NCBI GenBank assembly: GCA_009667805.1 | Contig: CM019071.1 | Coordinates: 48,309,593 to 48,373,592, forward strand | DNA from: Leptobrachium leishanense | Lineage: Eukaryota; Chordata; Amphibia; Anura; Megophryidae | Direction of reading: 5' to 3' | Length of the DNA: 64,000 nucleotides | Shown here: positions 23,301 through 33,984 of the stretch, one piece after another | Layout: the number at the start of each line of letters is the position of its first letter | Position numbering within the stretch: the stretch's first letter is position 1 | The notes under the pieces: model-generated | Database searches by the model: none | Seen by the model: the letters and a program-made list of their open reading frames with translations, nothing else | Told to the model about the DNA's origin: nothing | Program-made: the position numbers and the translations under genes

Positions 23301-23830
23301 GATTATAACAATTCCCAAATATTTTGTAGAAATTACTGACGCCCAAAATACTGCGTGGCACTGGCAGTGAGTCACAAGACACCGATCACCTCAATTCCCA
23401 AATATTTTGTAGAAATTACTGACGCCCAAAATACTGCGTGGCACTGGCTGTGACAAGACACAGATTACCTCAATTCCCAAATATTTTGTAGAAATTACTG
23501 ACGCCAAAAATACTGCATGGCACTGGCTGTGACAAGACACAGATCACCTCAATTCCCAAATATTTTGTAGAAAATAGTGACTCCCAAAATACTGCGTTGC
23601 ACTGGCAGTGAGTCACAAGACACAGATCACCTCAATTCCCAAATATTTTGCAGAAATTACTGAGCCCCCAAAATAGTTGCTGGGAGTGAGCACAAAGATT
23701 ACCTCAGATTACCTCAATTCCCAAATATTTTGCAGAAATTACTGAGCCCCCAAAATAGTTGCTGGGACTGAGCACAAAGATTACAACAATTCCCAGATAT
23801 TTGGTAGAAATGAGACCCCCCCAGACCCCC
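23300..23830. repeat. About 80-bp tandem repeat in hAT-1 leader
   Basis: Copies of a unit with CAATTCCCAAATATTTTGTA and CCAAAATACTGCGTGGCACT, at a period of about 80 bp with several shortened copies at the right. Confidence 0.85.
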
Positions 23831-23930
23831 CCAGTAGCTGGTGGCAGACTGGCAGCAAGAACACACTAACACAACAACAATCTCCTCTGAAATCTCCTCT
23901 CAAACACGTGCAGAAGCGCTGTGTGAAGCC

Positions 23931-23937
23931 TTATATA
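23931..23937 (-). promoter_or_regulatory. TATA box of the hAT-1 transposase
   Basis: On the minus strand this reads TATATAA in the context CACTATATAAGGCTTCACA, about 1.16 kb upstream of the transposase ATG. A palindrome containing two CCAAT-like motifs (ATTGGGCAAA ... TTTGCCCAAT, 23971-23991) lies about 40 bp further upstream. Function is inferred from position and motif. Confidence 0.55.
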
Positions 23938-24032
23938 GTGTGCTGCGGGACTTAGCTCTGTGAGCCCATGATTGGGCAAAATTTGCCCAATCAGGACTCT
24001 GAGCCGTGATTGGCATAGTGTTGAACCTGTCT

Positions 24033-24056
24033 TGCACCTGACCTGTGGTCAGGTGC
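24033..24056. other. Subterminal hairpin of hAT-1
   Basis: CACCTGACC and GGTCAGGTG form a 9-bp stem with a 3-4 base loop. Together with the palindrome near 23980 it is a candidate transposase or host-factor recognition site near the transposon end. Confidence 0.5.
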
Positions 24057-24230
24057 AAGGCTGTAGCCAATTCCAAGCTTCAGGCCAGTGGAAAAGTGCT
24101 TTGTGGTCCGTTGTGATGCATTGTGGGCGAACACGTGGCGAACAAGCGGAAATGTTCGTAGTTCGCGAACAAACGAACAGGCTATGTTCGATACGAACTC
24201 CGAACCGAACAGCTCATCCCTAGTCAGGGA

Positions 24231-25090
24231 TAACGTTAGAGCCTCGATATTTAAAGTATTTTACCAGGAAGGATACATTGAGGTTTCTCTCGTTTTCAAG
24301 TATGTCCTGGGCTCAAGAACATTGAATTTGTACAGTACAGTTACTGTTACAGGCATTTATACAGTGCCAGCATATTCCATAGCGCTTTACAATGGGGGAG
24401 CACAGACAGGAGACCGTATGATATATGAGGAAAAAACGGCCCTGACCGTAGGAAACTGTCCTGGTAATAAAGCACTTTAACCAAGTGCTCAGGCAGACAT
24501 CCCGTGAGTTTACAATCTAAGAGACGGGGGTAAGTGAAACAAATGGGAGCAGAGGGAAGGTGAAGCTGGTGGCCAGAAAGAATATAGTGGGGAATGGATT
24601 GCATGGGAAGGACCAGAAACGTGGGCTTAGTAAGAGTAATTAGAGAGAAAAGTGGAGACAACTGGATATGTAAGTGTTACCGCCACAGTCAGTGACTTTA
24701 ACGCATGCCCCCATATTACATTCCCGATGTTATCCCTGTTAGTAATCCGTTAGCGCATCGGTGATTGCGCAAGCTTGTGCGAGCTTACTATACTTTGCAC
24801 ATCCTTTACATGGGGAGCATGATCATTAGTAAGGTATTACAAAGTGCTAGTGCTAATTACCGTGGAGATCCGCAAGCCAAAAGTTTAGCTACTCCTAAAA
24901 GCTGCCGCTAAATGATTCTGCATTTGGAAAATTATGTAGCACCCGCCCATAAAACCCATACTCACCTCTCGTCCCACGGTGAGAACGATGGCCCGATCCA
25001 CTGCTTCTTGTCCCTAGGAACAGAGTGAGACTAGGAACAAATAGTCCCCAGTCTACCTCCGCGATCAGTCTGCTGCGCTGCGTGATTGTG
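24231..25090. other. Old repeat fragments, no gene
   Basis: Bases 24240-24320 are a minus-oriented copy of the SINE tail (TTTACCAGGAAGGATACATT). Bases 24345-24540 resemble the LINE-tail repeat in minus orientation. From 24660 to 25090 I recognise nothing. Confidence 0.6.
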
Positions 25091-25312
25091 CGAGAGCGAG
25101 GTCGCGCAGGGCTCGCTGCCCAGAAGCGCAAACCTCCATGCAGGACACGCATTGATGGAGGTGCAAAGAGCGATCCTCCATAGGAGGATTGAGCCTTCCA
25201 GCGCTGAGCGCATTAACTACGCTCAGCGTGGCGGCCAGATGGGAGTCAGACGGGCGTTGAGTGGATGGAACGTCCACTCTCACGGACGTTCCTTCCGCTC
25301 TTCAAAACACTG
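25090..25312. mobile_element. Family C MITE, partial copy
   Basis: It shares CCATAGGAGGATTGAGCCTT and CTCTCACGGACGTTCCTTC with the complete copy at 42005-42332. Its ends are eroded. The open frames here are coincidental. Confidence 0.65.
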
Positions 25313-25384
25313 GCCTTACATTGACACTGGCCTTAAATTGACACTGGCCATAAATTGAAGAAAAAGTGGGGCAGAATGTTAGGG

Positions 25385-28187
25385 TTCGGGTTAACCCTTA
25401 AACAAGCACAAATAATAACCTAACCAGGCCCGGATTAAGATCTCTATGGGCCTGGAGCTGAAGATTTTGGTGGGCTTTTTGGTGGTTATTTAATAGTGCA
25501 GATACGGGTATATCTAACCATGCAGATAGTGTGTGATTAATTTTTCATTCAGATTTCAATCATTTAAAGAGTGTACATTTTTTTTCCATTTTATCATCCA
25601 AACCTTTGTGGTTATATATTCTATAGGGCATTCTTGTTAAAAATGTGAAATAGGATCCTGTTACTGCATTTTTCTGAGAAAATATACAATGTTAACCCAA
25701 AAATGAAAACAAAATGAAATATTTCCCTTGTGTTTTGGAACATGTTTTTTTTACAAATAATATGACTATGTATAAAACAGTGCCCTTCTCCCAACGTGAG
25801 AAATGAGAAGGTGAGTAATGGCAGTGGTATTGCTCATTTTGTATGTGAAAAAATGGACCATGCCATCGCTTTGGAACTAAAAATAAATAAAAAATGTTTT
25901 TCTTTCTTTTAGATTTTACATGATCAGGTTTGGTATTAATGGAAAGGCCAGACTCTGCCCTGTCCAATGACATCTCACTTGACCTTGTGAGGTGTAAAGA
26001 TTAGTGGCGCATGGGGTCCAAAGTTCCCCGCACTGCTCTTCGCTGCAATGCGGCGGTTTAGGTTTTTGATGTAACAATTCGTAACAATGGATTTTACCAT
26101 CACCCATCACCTCCACACTTGTTGGTGACATGAGAAATGTGATGGTTAGTTAGTGCAGCATCATTTTACTTTATAATTGAAAAGTGAAAAATATTACTGT
26201 TGGAAAGGAAAAGAAAATTTTTATATTTATTATTTAATTTTATTACTTAAAAACTGTTCATGTTTGGTATCGCTGGAAAGGCCATGCTCTGGTCTTTCCA
26301 GTGATACCTCACTTGACCCTGTAGCTGCTATGGAGGTGGAGATACATGGGTCCAAATGCAGACATAGTTATTCTTTCTCTGGGCCTATTCTGAGGCATGG
26401 GCCTGGAGCTGCTGCTCCATCTGCCCCTATGTTAATCCGGCCCTGAACCTAACCCTAAAACAAACACAAATAATAACCTAACCCTAAAACAAACACAAAT
26501 AATAACCTAACCCTAAAACAAACACAAATAATAACCCTAACACAAATAATAACCTAACCAAAAACAAACACAAATAATAACCTAACCCTAAAACAAACAC
26601 AAATAATAGCCTAACCCTAAAACAAACAAATAATAACCTAACCCTAAAACAAACACAAATAATAACCCTAACACAAATAATAACCTAACCCAAAAACAAA
26701 CACAAATAATAACCTAACCCTAAAACAAACACAAATAATAACCCTAACACAAATAATAACCTAAACCAAAACAACACAAATAATAACCTAACCTAAAACA
26801 ACACAAATAATAGCCTAACCCTAAAACAAACAAATAAAGCCTAACCTAAAACAAACACAATAATAACCTAACCAAAAACAAACACAAATAATAACCTAAC
26901 CCTAAATCAAACACAAATAATAACCTAACCCTAAAACAAACACAAATAATAACCCTAACACAAATAATAACCTAACAGAAAAACAAACACAAATAATAAC
27001 CTAACCCTAAAACAAACACAAATAATAGCCTAACACAAATAATAACCTAACCCAAAACAAACCCAAATAATAACCTAACCCTAAAACAAACACAAATAAT
27101 AGCCTAACCCTAAAACAAACAAATAATAGCCTAACCCTAAAACAAACACAAATAATAACCTAACCCAAAAACAAACACAAATAATAACCTAACCCTAAAT
27201 CAAACACAAATAATAACCTAACCCTAAAACAAACACAAATAATAACCCTAACACAAATAATAACCTAACCCAAAAACAAACACAAATAATAACCTAACCC
27301 TAAATCAAACACAAATAATAACCTAACCCTAAAACAAACACAAATAATAACCCTAACACAAATAATAGCCTAACCCTAAAACAAACACAAATAATAACCT
27401 AACCCTAAAACGAACACAAATAATAACCTAACCCTAAAACAAACACAAATAATAACCTAACTCTAAAACAAACACAAATAATAGCCTAACCCTAAAACAA
27501 ACACAAATAATAACCTAACCCTAAAACGAACACAAATAATAACCTAACCCTAAAACAAACACAAATAATAACCTAACTCTAAAACAAACACAAATAATAG
27601 CCTAACCCTAAAACAAACACAAATAATAGTCTAACCCTAAAACAAACACAAATAATAGTCTAACCCTAAAACAAACACAAATAATAACTTAACCCTAAAA
27701 CAAACACAAATAATAACCTAACCCAAAAACAAACACAAATAATAACCTAACCCTAAATCAAACACAAATAATAACCTAACCCTAAATCAAACACAAATAA
27801 TAACCTAACCCTAAAACAAACACAAATAATAACCTAACCCTAAAACAAACACAAATAATAACCCTAACACAAATAATAACCTAACAGAAAAACAAACACA
27901 AATAATAACCTAACCCAAAAACAAACACAAATAATAACCTAACCCTAAATCAAACACAAATAATAACCTAACCCTAAAACAAACACAAATAATAACCTAA
28001 CCCTAAAACAAACACAAATAATAACCTAACCCAAAAACAAACACAAATAATAACCTAACCCAAAAACAAACACAAATAATAGCCTAACCCTAAAACAAAC
28101 ACAAATAATAACCCTAACCCTGAAACAAACACAAATAATAAACTAACCCAAAAACAAACACAAATAATAACCTAACCCTAACTATAG
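25385..28187. repeat. 29-bp telomere-like satellite, interrupted
   Basis: About 60 copies of AACCTAACCCTAAAACAAAC plus ACAAATAAT (29 bp), with shorter deletion variants. Each unit contains CCTAACCCTAA, close to the vertebrate telomere repeat in C-rich orientation. The array is split by the hAT element at 25425-26445. Confidence 0.95.
25425..26445. mobile_element. hAT-5: non-autonomous hAT in the satellite
   Basis: The ends are CAGGCCCGGATTAA and TTAATCCGGCCCTG (14-bp inverted, one mismatch), flanked by a perfect 8-bp duplication AACCTAAC (25417-25424, 26446-26453). The duplication is itself satellite sequence, so insertion postdates the array. The interior has two copies of a roughly 340-bp subunit (TTTGGTATYRNTGGAAAGGC near 25928 and 26265). 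No transposase. Confidence 0.92.
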
Positions 28188-29182
28188 AAAATAGAGAAAC
28201 CAAAATTCTGGGCATCAAATTACAGCTGCGTCCAATGGTCTTTTTCAAGATGTGACTTTTTAACCACTTGGTTTTTTAGATCATTTTATGCGTGACAAAT
28301 GCACATTGCCTTTGGTTTGCAAAAAAAATTATTCATGGTCATGTTTGGTGTCCTTAGAAAGACCAGACTTTGACCTGTCCAATCACAACCAGTATGAACC
28401 CAATATGAACTTGTGGGTTGCAAATAATGGAGATGCAGAAGTCCAAAGGACCCTCATATTCTCTGTGCAGCAGAGCTTTTGTTTTAGATGAACCAATGTG
28501 CATTAACGCTTTACATCATCACCTCAACATTTGCTCCCAGCGTGGGAAATGAGAAGGTGAGTTAGTACAGTGGCATTTATTGGTTTATCTATAAAAGCAC
28601 ATCATGCCACTGCTGTAGAACAGAGGAAAAAAAGTATATATTTTTTTCCACTTGTTTTATTTTACACAATACATGGTCATGTTTGGGATCATTGGAAAGA
28701 CCAGACTCTGACCTTTCCAATGACACCTAACGTGACCTTATGTGGTGTAAAAAAAATCAGAGAAGCAGGTTCCAAAGTCCCCCTGGCCTCTCCTCGCTGC
28801 AGTGCAGCAGTGTAGGCTGGCGATAAAACAATGCCATCAGTTCTTCACTTGCTGGCAGTGTGGAAAATGACAAGGTGAGTTAGCGCAGCATCACTGTTCA
28901 CTTTATAATTGTAAACTGAATAATAGTGCTGTGTTAGAAAAAGAAGAAAAAAATTATATTTTATTTATTTTATTTTTTAATTAATATGGTTATATGTGGT
29001 ATTGTTAGAAAGGCCATACTCTGTCCTTTCCAATGACACCTCATACTCCCTTCTAGCACAAATGGCTCCAGAGATACAGGGGTTTAAATAATTGTAAACA
29101 AAATTTTACAGACCAACACGCCCCCTTGTGGCAGGCACCTGTAGGCAAATGCCTACTCTGCCTACTCATTAATCCAGCCTTG
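28188..29182. mobile_element. Second hAT-5-like copy, left end lost
   Basis: Contains three roughly 310-340-bp subunits (near 28335, 28670 and 28985) matching those of hAT-5, and ends TTAATCCAGCCTTG, a diverged right terminus. The left end grades into the satellite with no clear terminus. Non-coding. Confidence 0.75.
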
Positions 29183-29655
29183 TCTCAATGGGTGATACTT
29201 GCGGCAGCGTGGATGCGTAGGTGCAGATTTTCCCCGTTACTGTCCCCATGTTAGCGTGAAATAGGGAATAGGGCCCAACGGGTCTGTGTCTCTATCTATG
29301 TATCTAACGCAAAGCTCGGACATTTCCTGCAATTTCTGTGCTTTGTGAATAGACTCTTTAGTAATTTTTAGCCGAACTCAGGAATCTCATCCCTCCTTAA
29401 CAACGCCGGTGCTCAGGCAATAACTGCTTTAGACTCTCTTGATTTGTATCGCCTCCAGAAGATTTCGGTGGCATTTCGGTGATTGGGGTCCTGGCCAGTC
29501 CTCGTGGAACATGCGTCGTATGACAATCTTTATAACAATCCTTTATCTGTTGATGATCGTTGACCTTTGCTATCCGCGACATGAAACAACCCCATATGAA
29601 ATAACATGCAGATACTTTGTATCATTTTATAAAGACCGTGATTATTTTTCATTTG
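29183..29655. other. Intergenic, downstream of a gene end
   Basis: No repeat recognised. An open frame starting at 29511 plus has a hydrophobic N-terminus but no other support. Confidence 0.45.
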
Positions 29656-29659
29656 AATA

Positions 29660-29665
29660 TTTATT
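29660..29665 (-). promoter_or_regulatory. Poly(A) signal AATAAA
   Basis: AATAAA on the minus strand, about 105 bases after the stop codon of the terminal exon at 29771, an ordinary distance for a short 3' UTR. Confidence 0.55.
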
Positions 29666-29770
29666 CAGTTTTTTTAATAAGGATAATGACTGATACGGTT
29701 ACACGTGTGATATTAAAAATAAACATTAATATAAAAATACATTTCTAGGACATACAACAAATGGATACAT

Positions 29771-29982
29771 TTAAATATACAGAGATATAAATATCGGAGG
29801 TGAAGATGTGCCGGCAGTGAGTGCGCTCATCCTGTAGTACGTGCGCTGGTCGCTCATCGTGGCGGCAGGCAGGAGATCTGCACAGGGCTCTCTCTTTTCC
29901 TGTTGCTGCCTTTTTCTTCCTCGTCGATTTAACATTTTCCTCAGTTTCGTGATTTCAGGCTCAAAAGGAGTCACTGCAGGTG
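29771..29982 (-). CDS. Terminal coding exon, gene not identified
   Basis: A strong acceptor (TTCTCTTTCTCTTCCATTCTAG, pyrimidine-rich, AG at 29984-29983) is followed by an open frame of about 70 codons to a stop at 29771. The product begins APAVTPFEPEITKLRKML, continues with a basic patch NRRGRKRQQQEKRE, and ends in a Ser/Tyr-containing tail (TMSDQRTYYRMSALT). The basic cluster could be a nuclear signal or a juxtamembrane region; the tail has phosphorylatable residues. I do not recognise the gene. A poly(A) signal follows. Upstream exons would lie at higher coordinates; a link to the RING exon at 44042 (same strand) is possible but unsupported. Base composition and codon use differ from the surrounding repeats. 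Confidence 0.6.
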
Positions 29983-30049
29983 CTAGAATGGAAGAGAAAG
30001 ACTGGTTAGAAAGTGTACAGCCCAGGACAGAGACATAACCATGTAAGAC

Positions 30050-30540
30050 TCTGATGTGAAAGTGAGAGTCGTGTGAGTGTATGTGGTGCTGCCTGCATGT
30101 GATGAGAGTTGTGTGAGTGTATGTGGTGCTGCCTGCATGAGACGAGAGTCGTTTGAGGATATGTGGTGCTGCCAGCATATGATGAGAGTTATATGAGGGT
30201 ATGTGGTGCTGCCTGCATATGATGAGAGTTATATGAGGGTATGTGGTGCTGCCTGCATGAGACGAGAGTTATATGAGGGTATGTGGTGCTGCCTGCATGT
30301 GATGAGAGTTATATGTTCTTGAACTCAGGACGTACTTGAAAACGAGAGTAATCTCAATGTATCCTTCCTGGTAAAATCCTTTATAAATAAATATGAGGGT
30401 ATGTGGTGCTGCCAGCATATGATGAGGGTATGTGGTGCTGCCTGGCTGCATTTGATGAGTCGTCTGAGTGTATGTGGTGCGTGCTGCCAGCATATGATGA
30501 GAGTTGTGTTGTTGTATGAGGTGGTGTTTGCATGTGCTGA
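30050..30540. repeat. About 41-bp minisatellite, left half
   Basis: Tandem units with ATGAGGGTATGTGGTGCTGC and GCATATGATGAGAGTT. A SINE-tail fragment (CTCAATGTATCCTTCCTGGT) interrupts it at about 30305-30395. It continues diverged after the MITE at 30548. Confidence 0.9.
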
Positions 30541-30547
30541 GGAGTAA

Positions 30548-30970
30548 GGCTAGGGTCAGACTGAGGCAGTGCGAACGCGCGTGCAGGCGCACTTAATCAC
30601 GGCCGTAGTAGCAGCAAATGCCGGGCAATGACGGCCAATATACGAAGTACAGTCGCACAAAAGTCCGGCCACGCAACGCAAGTGGCAAACGAACGCATTT
30701 TGTCGAACGTAAAACCGCTAGTACGGACGTACAGAGTGCGCTGCGTCCGCTAGCGGCGTGTGTGTGTGATTAGGAGACGTCAGACGCTGCTAATGTCCGG
30801 CCAACATAACGTCCAGATGCACAAAGTGTTTTATTGATGATCCGTACAAAATCACAAACGCAAATGCGCATCGTATGACCGCTATCGCGTATTCCGTGAA
30901 AAAATGCGTCCATTCGTTCGAACGCACTTTTTCACAGACAACGTGAAAATGCGTTCGTCTGACGCTAGCC
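30548..30970. mobile_element. Family A MITE, copy 2
   Basis: Ends GGCTAGGGTCAGACTGAGGC and GCGTTCGTCTGACGCTAGCC. Flanking TAA and TTA. It splits a minisatellite, with similar repeat units on both sides. Confidence 0.9.
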
Positions 30971-30974
30971 TTAG

Positions 30975-31325
30975 TGTGTGTGACGTTTGCATGTGCTGAG
31001 AGTCAGGTTTGTGTATCTGGTGATGTTTGCATGTGCTGAGAGTCAGGTTTGTGTATCTGGTGATGTTTGCATGTGCTGAGAGTCAGGTTTGTGTATCTGG
31101 TGATGTTTGCATGTGCTGAGAGTCAGGTTTGTGTATCTGGTGATGTTTGCATGGGCTGAGAGTCAGGTTTGTGTATCTGGTGATGTTTGCATGTGCTGAG
31201 AGTCAGGTTTGTGTATCTGGTGATGTTTGCATGTGATGAGAGTCAGGTTTGTGTATCTGGTGATGTTTGCATGTGATGAGAGTCAGGTTTGTGTATCTGG
31301 TGATGTTTGCATGGGCTGAGAGTCA
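30975..31325. repeat. 40-bp minisatellite, right half
   Basis: About eight nearly identical 40-bp units (GTTTGTGTATCTGGTGATGT, then TTGCATGTGCTGAGAGTCAG). Much more homogeneous than the left half, suggesting recent expansion. Confidence 0.93.
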
Positions 31326-31464
31326 TATGATCAGAACCATCAATTCTGTAGTGCAGCGCAGCATTCCCACCACAATCCATAGAATAACCCCCCCCCCTCT
31401 CCAAATCATCCGTAGAATGAAAAAAGGTAACCGGACCGGACACGCAGCCTCCTCCTTATAAACG

Positions 31465-31580
31465 GGTCCAATGGAAAACACAACTACAGCAAGTTTTCGG
31501 CTAAAAAGTTTTTTTCAAGCTGAGAAATGTTGACGAAAATCTAGACGAAATTTTGCTGCAGTTGTGTCGACCACTGGACC
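31465..31580. mobile_element. Small palindromic MITE
   Basis: About 116 bp with inverted ends: GGTCCAATGG and ACACAACTACAGCAA on the left, TTGCTGCAGTTGTGT and CCACTGGACC on the right. No coding capacity. Confidence 0.65.
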
Positions 31581-31614
31581 TGTTTAGAAGGTTGTGTGTC
31601 CGCCGGTCCAGATA

Positions 31615-31876
31615 GGGTCGCCAGGTCGTCCATGTTTTCTTGAACACATATAATTTATTCAGGCTGATGGGCAGTGCATGAAAAATGCCACCCCGCAGCA
31701 TGTATAATCCATACGCTGCAGGTAAGAAATCACAGAGGAATCCCAGGTGACCTGCCTTGGTTTCCTTCCTGCAGCATATGAATTATACATGTTGCAGGGC
31801 AGCACTTTCCCCTGTGCTCCCCCTCTGCATGAAATAGTAATATGTGTCCAGGAAAACATGGCCGACCTGGCGACCC
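31615..31876. mobile_element. TA-target MITE, complete copy
   Basis: Inverted ends GGGTCGCCAGGTCGTCCATG and CATGGCCGACCTGGCGACCC, flanked by TA on both sides (31613-31614, 31877-31878), as in Tc1/mariner insertion. The inverted ends are about 37 bp, and further inward sequences are also partly palindromic. Confidence 0.88.
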
Positions 31877-32085
31877 TAGTACCGAAACCATTTGAGTGGG
31901 AGGAGTTGGTAAGTTTGAACGCTGATTTATTTTTGATTTACACTTGATTCCTGTCCTGGCAGCTGCTAAGATCTGCCGAGATGATGCAACGATTTCTGCA
32001 AACTGAAGGATTTATTCACAAAAAAATGAATTTCCAGGTATGAGATGTAACGGCGCAAAAGTACCGGCTGGGTGGAGTAGAGAGT

Positions 32086-32300
32086 ACCGGCTGCGTGGGG
32101 TAGAGGTAACATCACTGCTCTGCGTGGAGAGAGCCTGTGGAGACACAGGTTTGAATCCTGGCCAGAGCACCTCTCCAGTAAGTGTCCTTGGGCAAGACAC
32201 CAAACGGTACAGACTCCCCACCCAGGACATACTTGAAAACGAGAGAAATCTCAATGTATCCTTCCTGGTAAAATCCTTTCTCAAAAACAGCTAACCGACT
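32086..32300 (+). mobile_element. tRNA-derived SINE
   Basis: The head contains a tRNA-like B box, GGTTTGAATCC (near 32150), preceded by a degenerate A-box region. The body has TCCTTGGGCAAGACACC, common in vertebrate tRNA SINEs. The tail GAAATCTCAATGTATCCTTC recurs at 24240, 30340 and 55785. It ends with an A-rich stretch. Confidence 0.75.
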
Positions 32301-32430
32301 TCAAGCTAATGTCTGCAAATTGTTTTTTTTGTTTTTGTTTTTGTCTCTGTTGGATGGCTGTGGTATGTTTCATGTTTTTTTTTAGGTTTTTGTATTAGGA
32401 GACTAGATTGCTATTTGCCACGGAGTTTAA

Positions 32431-32857
32431 GGCTGGGGTCAGACCAGCGCATTTTTAACGTGCGTTCTGGCGCACATAATTACGGCCGCACTAGCAGCAG
32501 ATGACGGGCAATGACGGCCAATATACGAAGTACGGCCGCACAAAAGTCCGGCCGTGCAACGCAAGAGGAATTTGAACGCATTTTTTCGAGAACGCAGAAC
32601 CGCTAGTACTGACGTACAGAGTGCGCTGCGTCCGCATAGCGGCGTGTGTGTGTGATTAGGAGACGTCAGACGCTGCTAATGTCCGGCCAACATAACGTCC
32701 AGACGCAAAAAGTGTTTTACTGACGATCCGTAATAAATCACGCACGAAAATGCGCGTCGTCTGACCGTTTTTGCGCATTCCGTGAAAAAATACGTCAATG
32801 CGTTCGGACGCACTTTTTGACGTTCGCGGGGAAAAATGCTTTCGTTTGACCCTAGCC
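32431..32857. mobile_element. Family A MITE, copy 3
   Basis: Ends GGCTGGGGTCAGACCAGCGC and CTTTCGTTTGACCCTAGCC with TTAA on both sides. Interior matches the other copies. Confidence 0.88.
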
Positions 32858-33012
32858 TTAATGTTGCTGGAGCTGGGCCAGATTTGTTAATAGTCTTTAT
32901 GTAATGAAACAACCTTTGTTCTCTATAGAAATTTATGTTTGTATCGTTTTAAGCAGTCAATAAAAATTATATAAAAAAATAATAATGCAGTAACGTCTGT
33001 GTGTTTCCAGAG

Positions 33013-33149
33013 CAGTGCATGTGAAATCTTGGCAACCCAGATCTTTCTGAACTACATGTCCCATGATGCTCAGCCAGGCTAAGGTGTGGTTAAGCATTAT
33101 GGGACATGTACTTCGGAAACATCTGGGGTGCCAAGGTTCGCCATCACTG
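33013..33149. mobile_element. ZNF143-motif MITE, copy 1
   Basis: Ends CAGTG...CACTG with an imperfect 8-bp flank (TTCCAGAG / TTCTAGCG), consistent with hAT origin. Both arms contain ACTACATGTCCCATGATGC-like sequence in inverted orientation. Confidence 0.75.
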
Positions 33150-33279
33150 TTCTAGCGCCTCTGCATACTGTGCCGCTGCAGAACTTGGAGATAATCTTTA
33201 AAAATCAGATATGAATGGGTTTAATTCTGAGACCCTCCAGCAGGTGGGGCCACACACACCCGCCTAACACATCCTAAAA

Positions 33280-33900
33280 CAGTGGATCCCAACTCTGGTC
33301 TCCTCAATACCTCAACCAGGCCAGATTTTGCAGATCACCTTGGGTAAATGCAGACTGAATCCTGCAATCACTGAGCAGCAACTCATATCACCTGTGCTGC
33401 GCTTCACATATCCTGCAAACCTGGCCTGTTAAGGCTAGGGTCAGACGAGCGTGATTTCTACGGACTGTACGTCCGTGCAGTACAAACATCGTCAGTACGG
33501 ATGACGCAGTAGTGGTCACACAGTCCGTTTTTTCACTGAAGTTATTTTTGACGGATGTAGGAGGGAAAAATAAATTACAATGAAAAAACATTCTGTCCGT
33601 CAAAAATGCTGGACGTATAAATGCAGTCCATCTGACCATGCTCCATCACTCACACACAAAGCTATGCAGACGTTGTGGACGTGGCGCACTCCGCACGTCC
33701 GTTCTAGCAGTATTACGTTCTTGCCTAACCTGCGTCCGTTTGCAGCGTCCGTCATACGTCCGCAGTTCAGTGCGGACGTACTTCGTGTGTCAGGCTCCAA
33801 TGGACTTTCTTTCATGCTATCACGGACGTACTTTTAGGCGCAATCACGGACGTGAACACTACGCTCGTCTGACAGCAGCCTAAGAGGTTGGGACCCAATG
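33280..33900. mobile_element. Older hAT MITE invaded by family B MITE
   Basis: Left end CAGTGGATCCCAACTCTGG, right end GGTTGGGACCCAATG. The flanks TCCTAAAA / CTCTAAAA agree at 6 of 8 bases. The phrase CCTGCAAACCTGGCCTGTTA is broken by the family B copy at 33433-33880. After the insert the sequence resumes at AGAGGTTGGGACC. Confidence 0.75.
33433..33880. mobile_element. Family B MITE, copy 1
   Basis: Ends GGCTAGGGTCAGACGAGCGT and ACGCTCGTCTGACAGCAGCC, flanked by TAA on both sides. Interior TGATTTCTACGGACTGTACG and many ACGTCCGT words. Very similar to the copy starting at 63582. It shares its outer termini, but not its interior, with family A. Confidence 0.9.
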
Positions 33901-33984
33901 CTCTAAAAACTCAGTGACTTATTATGAAAAAGAGTTTGGAATACTAACGGTGGTTCATTAAAAATCATAAATCAAACCCTAAAT

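Larger units (their letters stand above)
8646..24222 (-). mobile_element. hAT-1: 15.6-kb hAT transposon with nested insertions
   Basis: Both ends are visible. The left end is TAGGGATGAGCCGAAC and the right end is its inverted partner ending GCTCATCCCTA. A perfect 8-bp target duplication GTCAGGGA lies at 8638-8645 and 24223-24230. Eight bases is the hallmark of hAT transposition. The element encodes a BED-finger hAT transposase on the minus strand (19526-22774). Without hAT-2 and the solo LTR it would be about 5.9 kb. The subterminal sequence near both ends is rich in TTCGAACTCG-like and TTCGATACGAAC-like repeats, plausible transposase-binding sites. The coding region is broken, so this copy is not autonomous now. 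Confidence 0.92.

Noticed and set aside
29439..29693. Open frame with a hydrophobic, signal-peptide-like start (Met at 29511)
   Set aside because: Low-complexity AT-rich tail, no homolog recognised, no splice or promoter support, and it overlaps the 3' end of the minus-strand gene.
32086..32300. Functional tRNA gene
   Set aside because: Only the B box is good. The A box and acceptor-stem pairing are absent, and a SINE body and tail follow.
33388..33883. Several 70-85-codon frames on both strands
   Set aside because: They recur at 63579-63986 because both are family B MITE copies; they are not genes.
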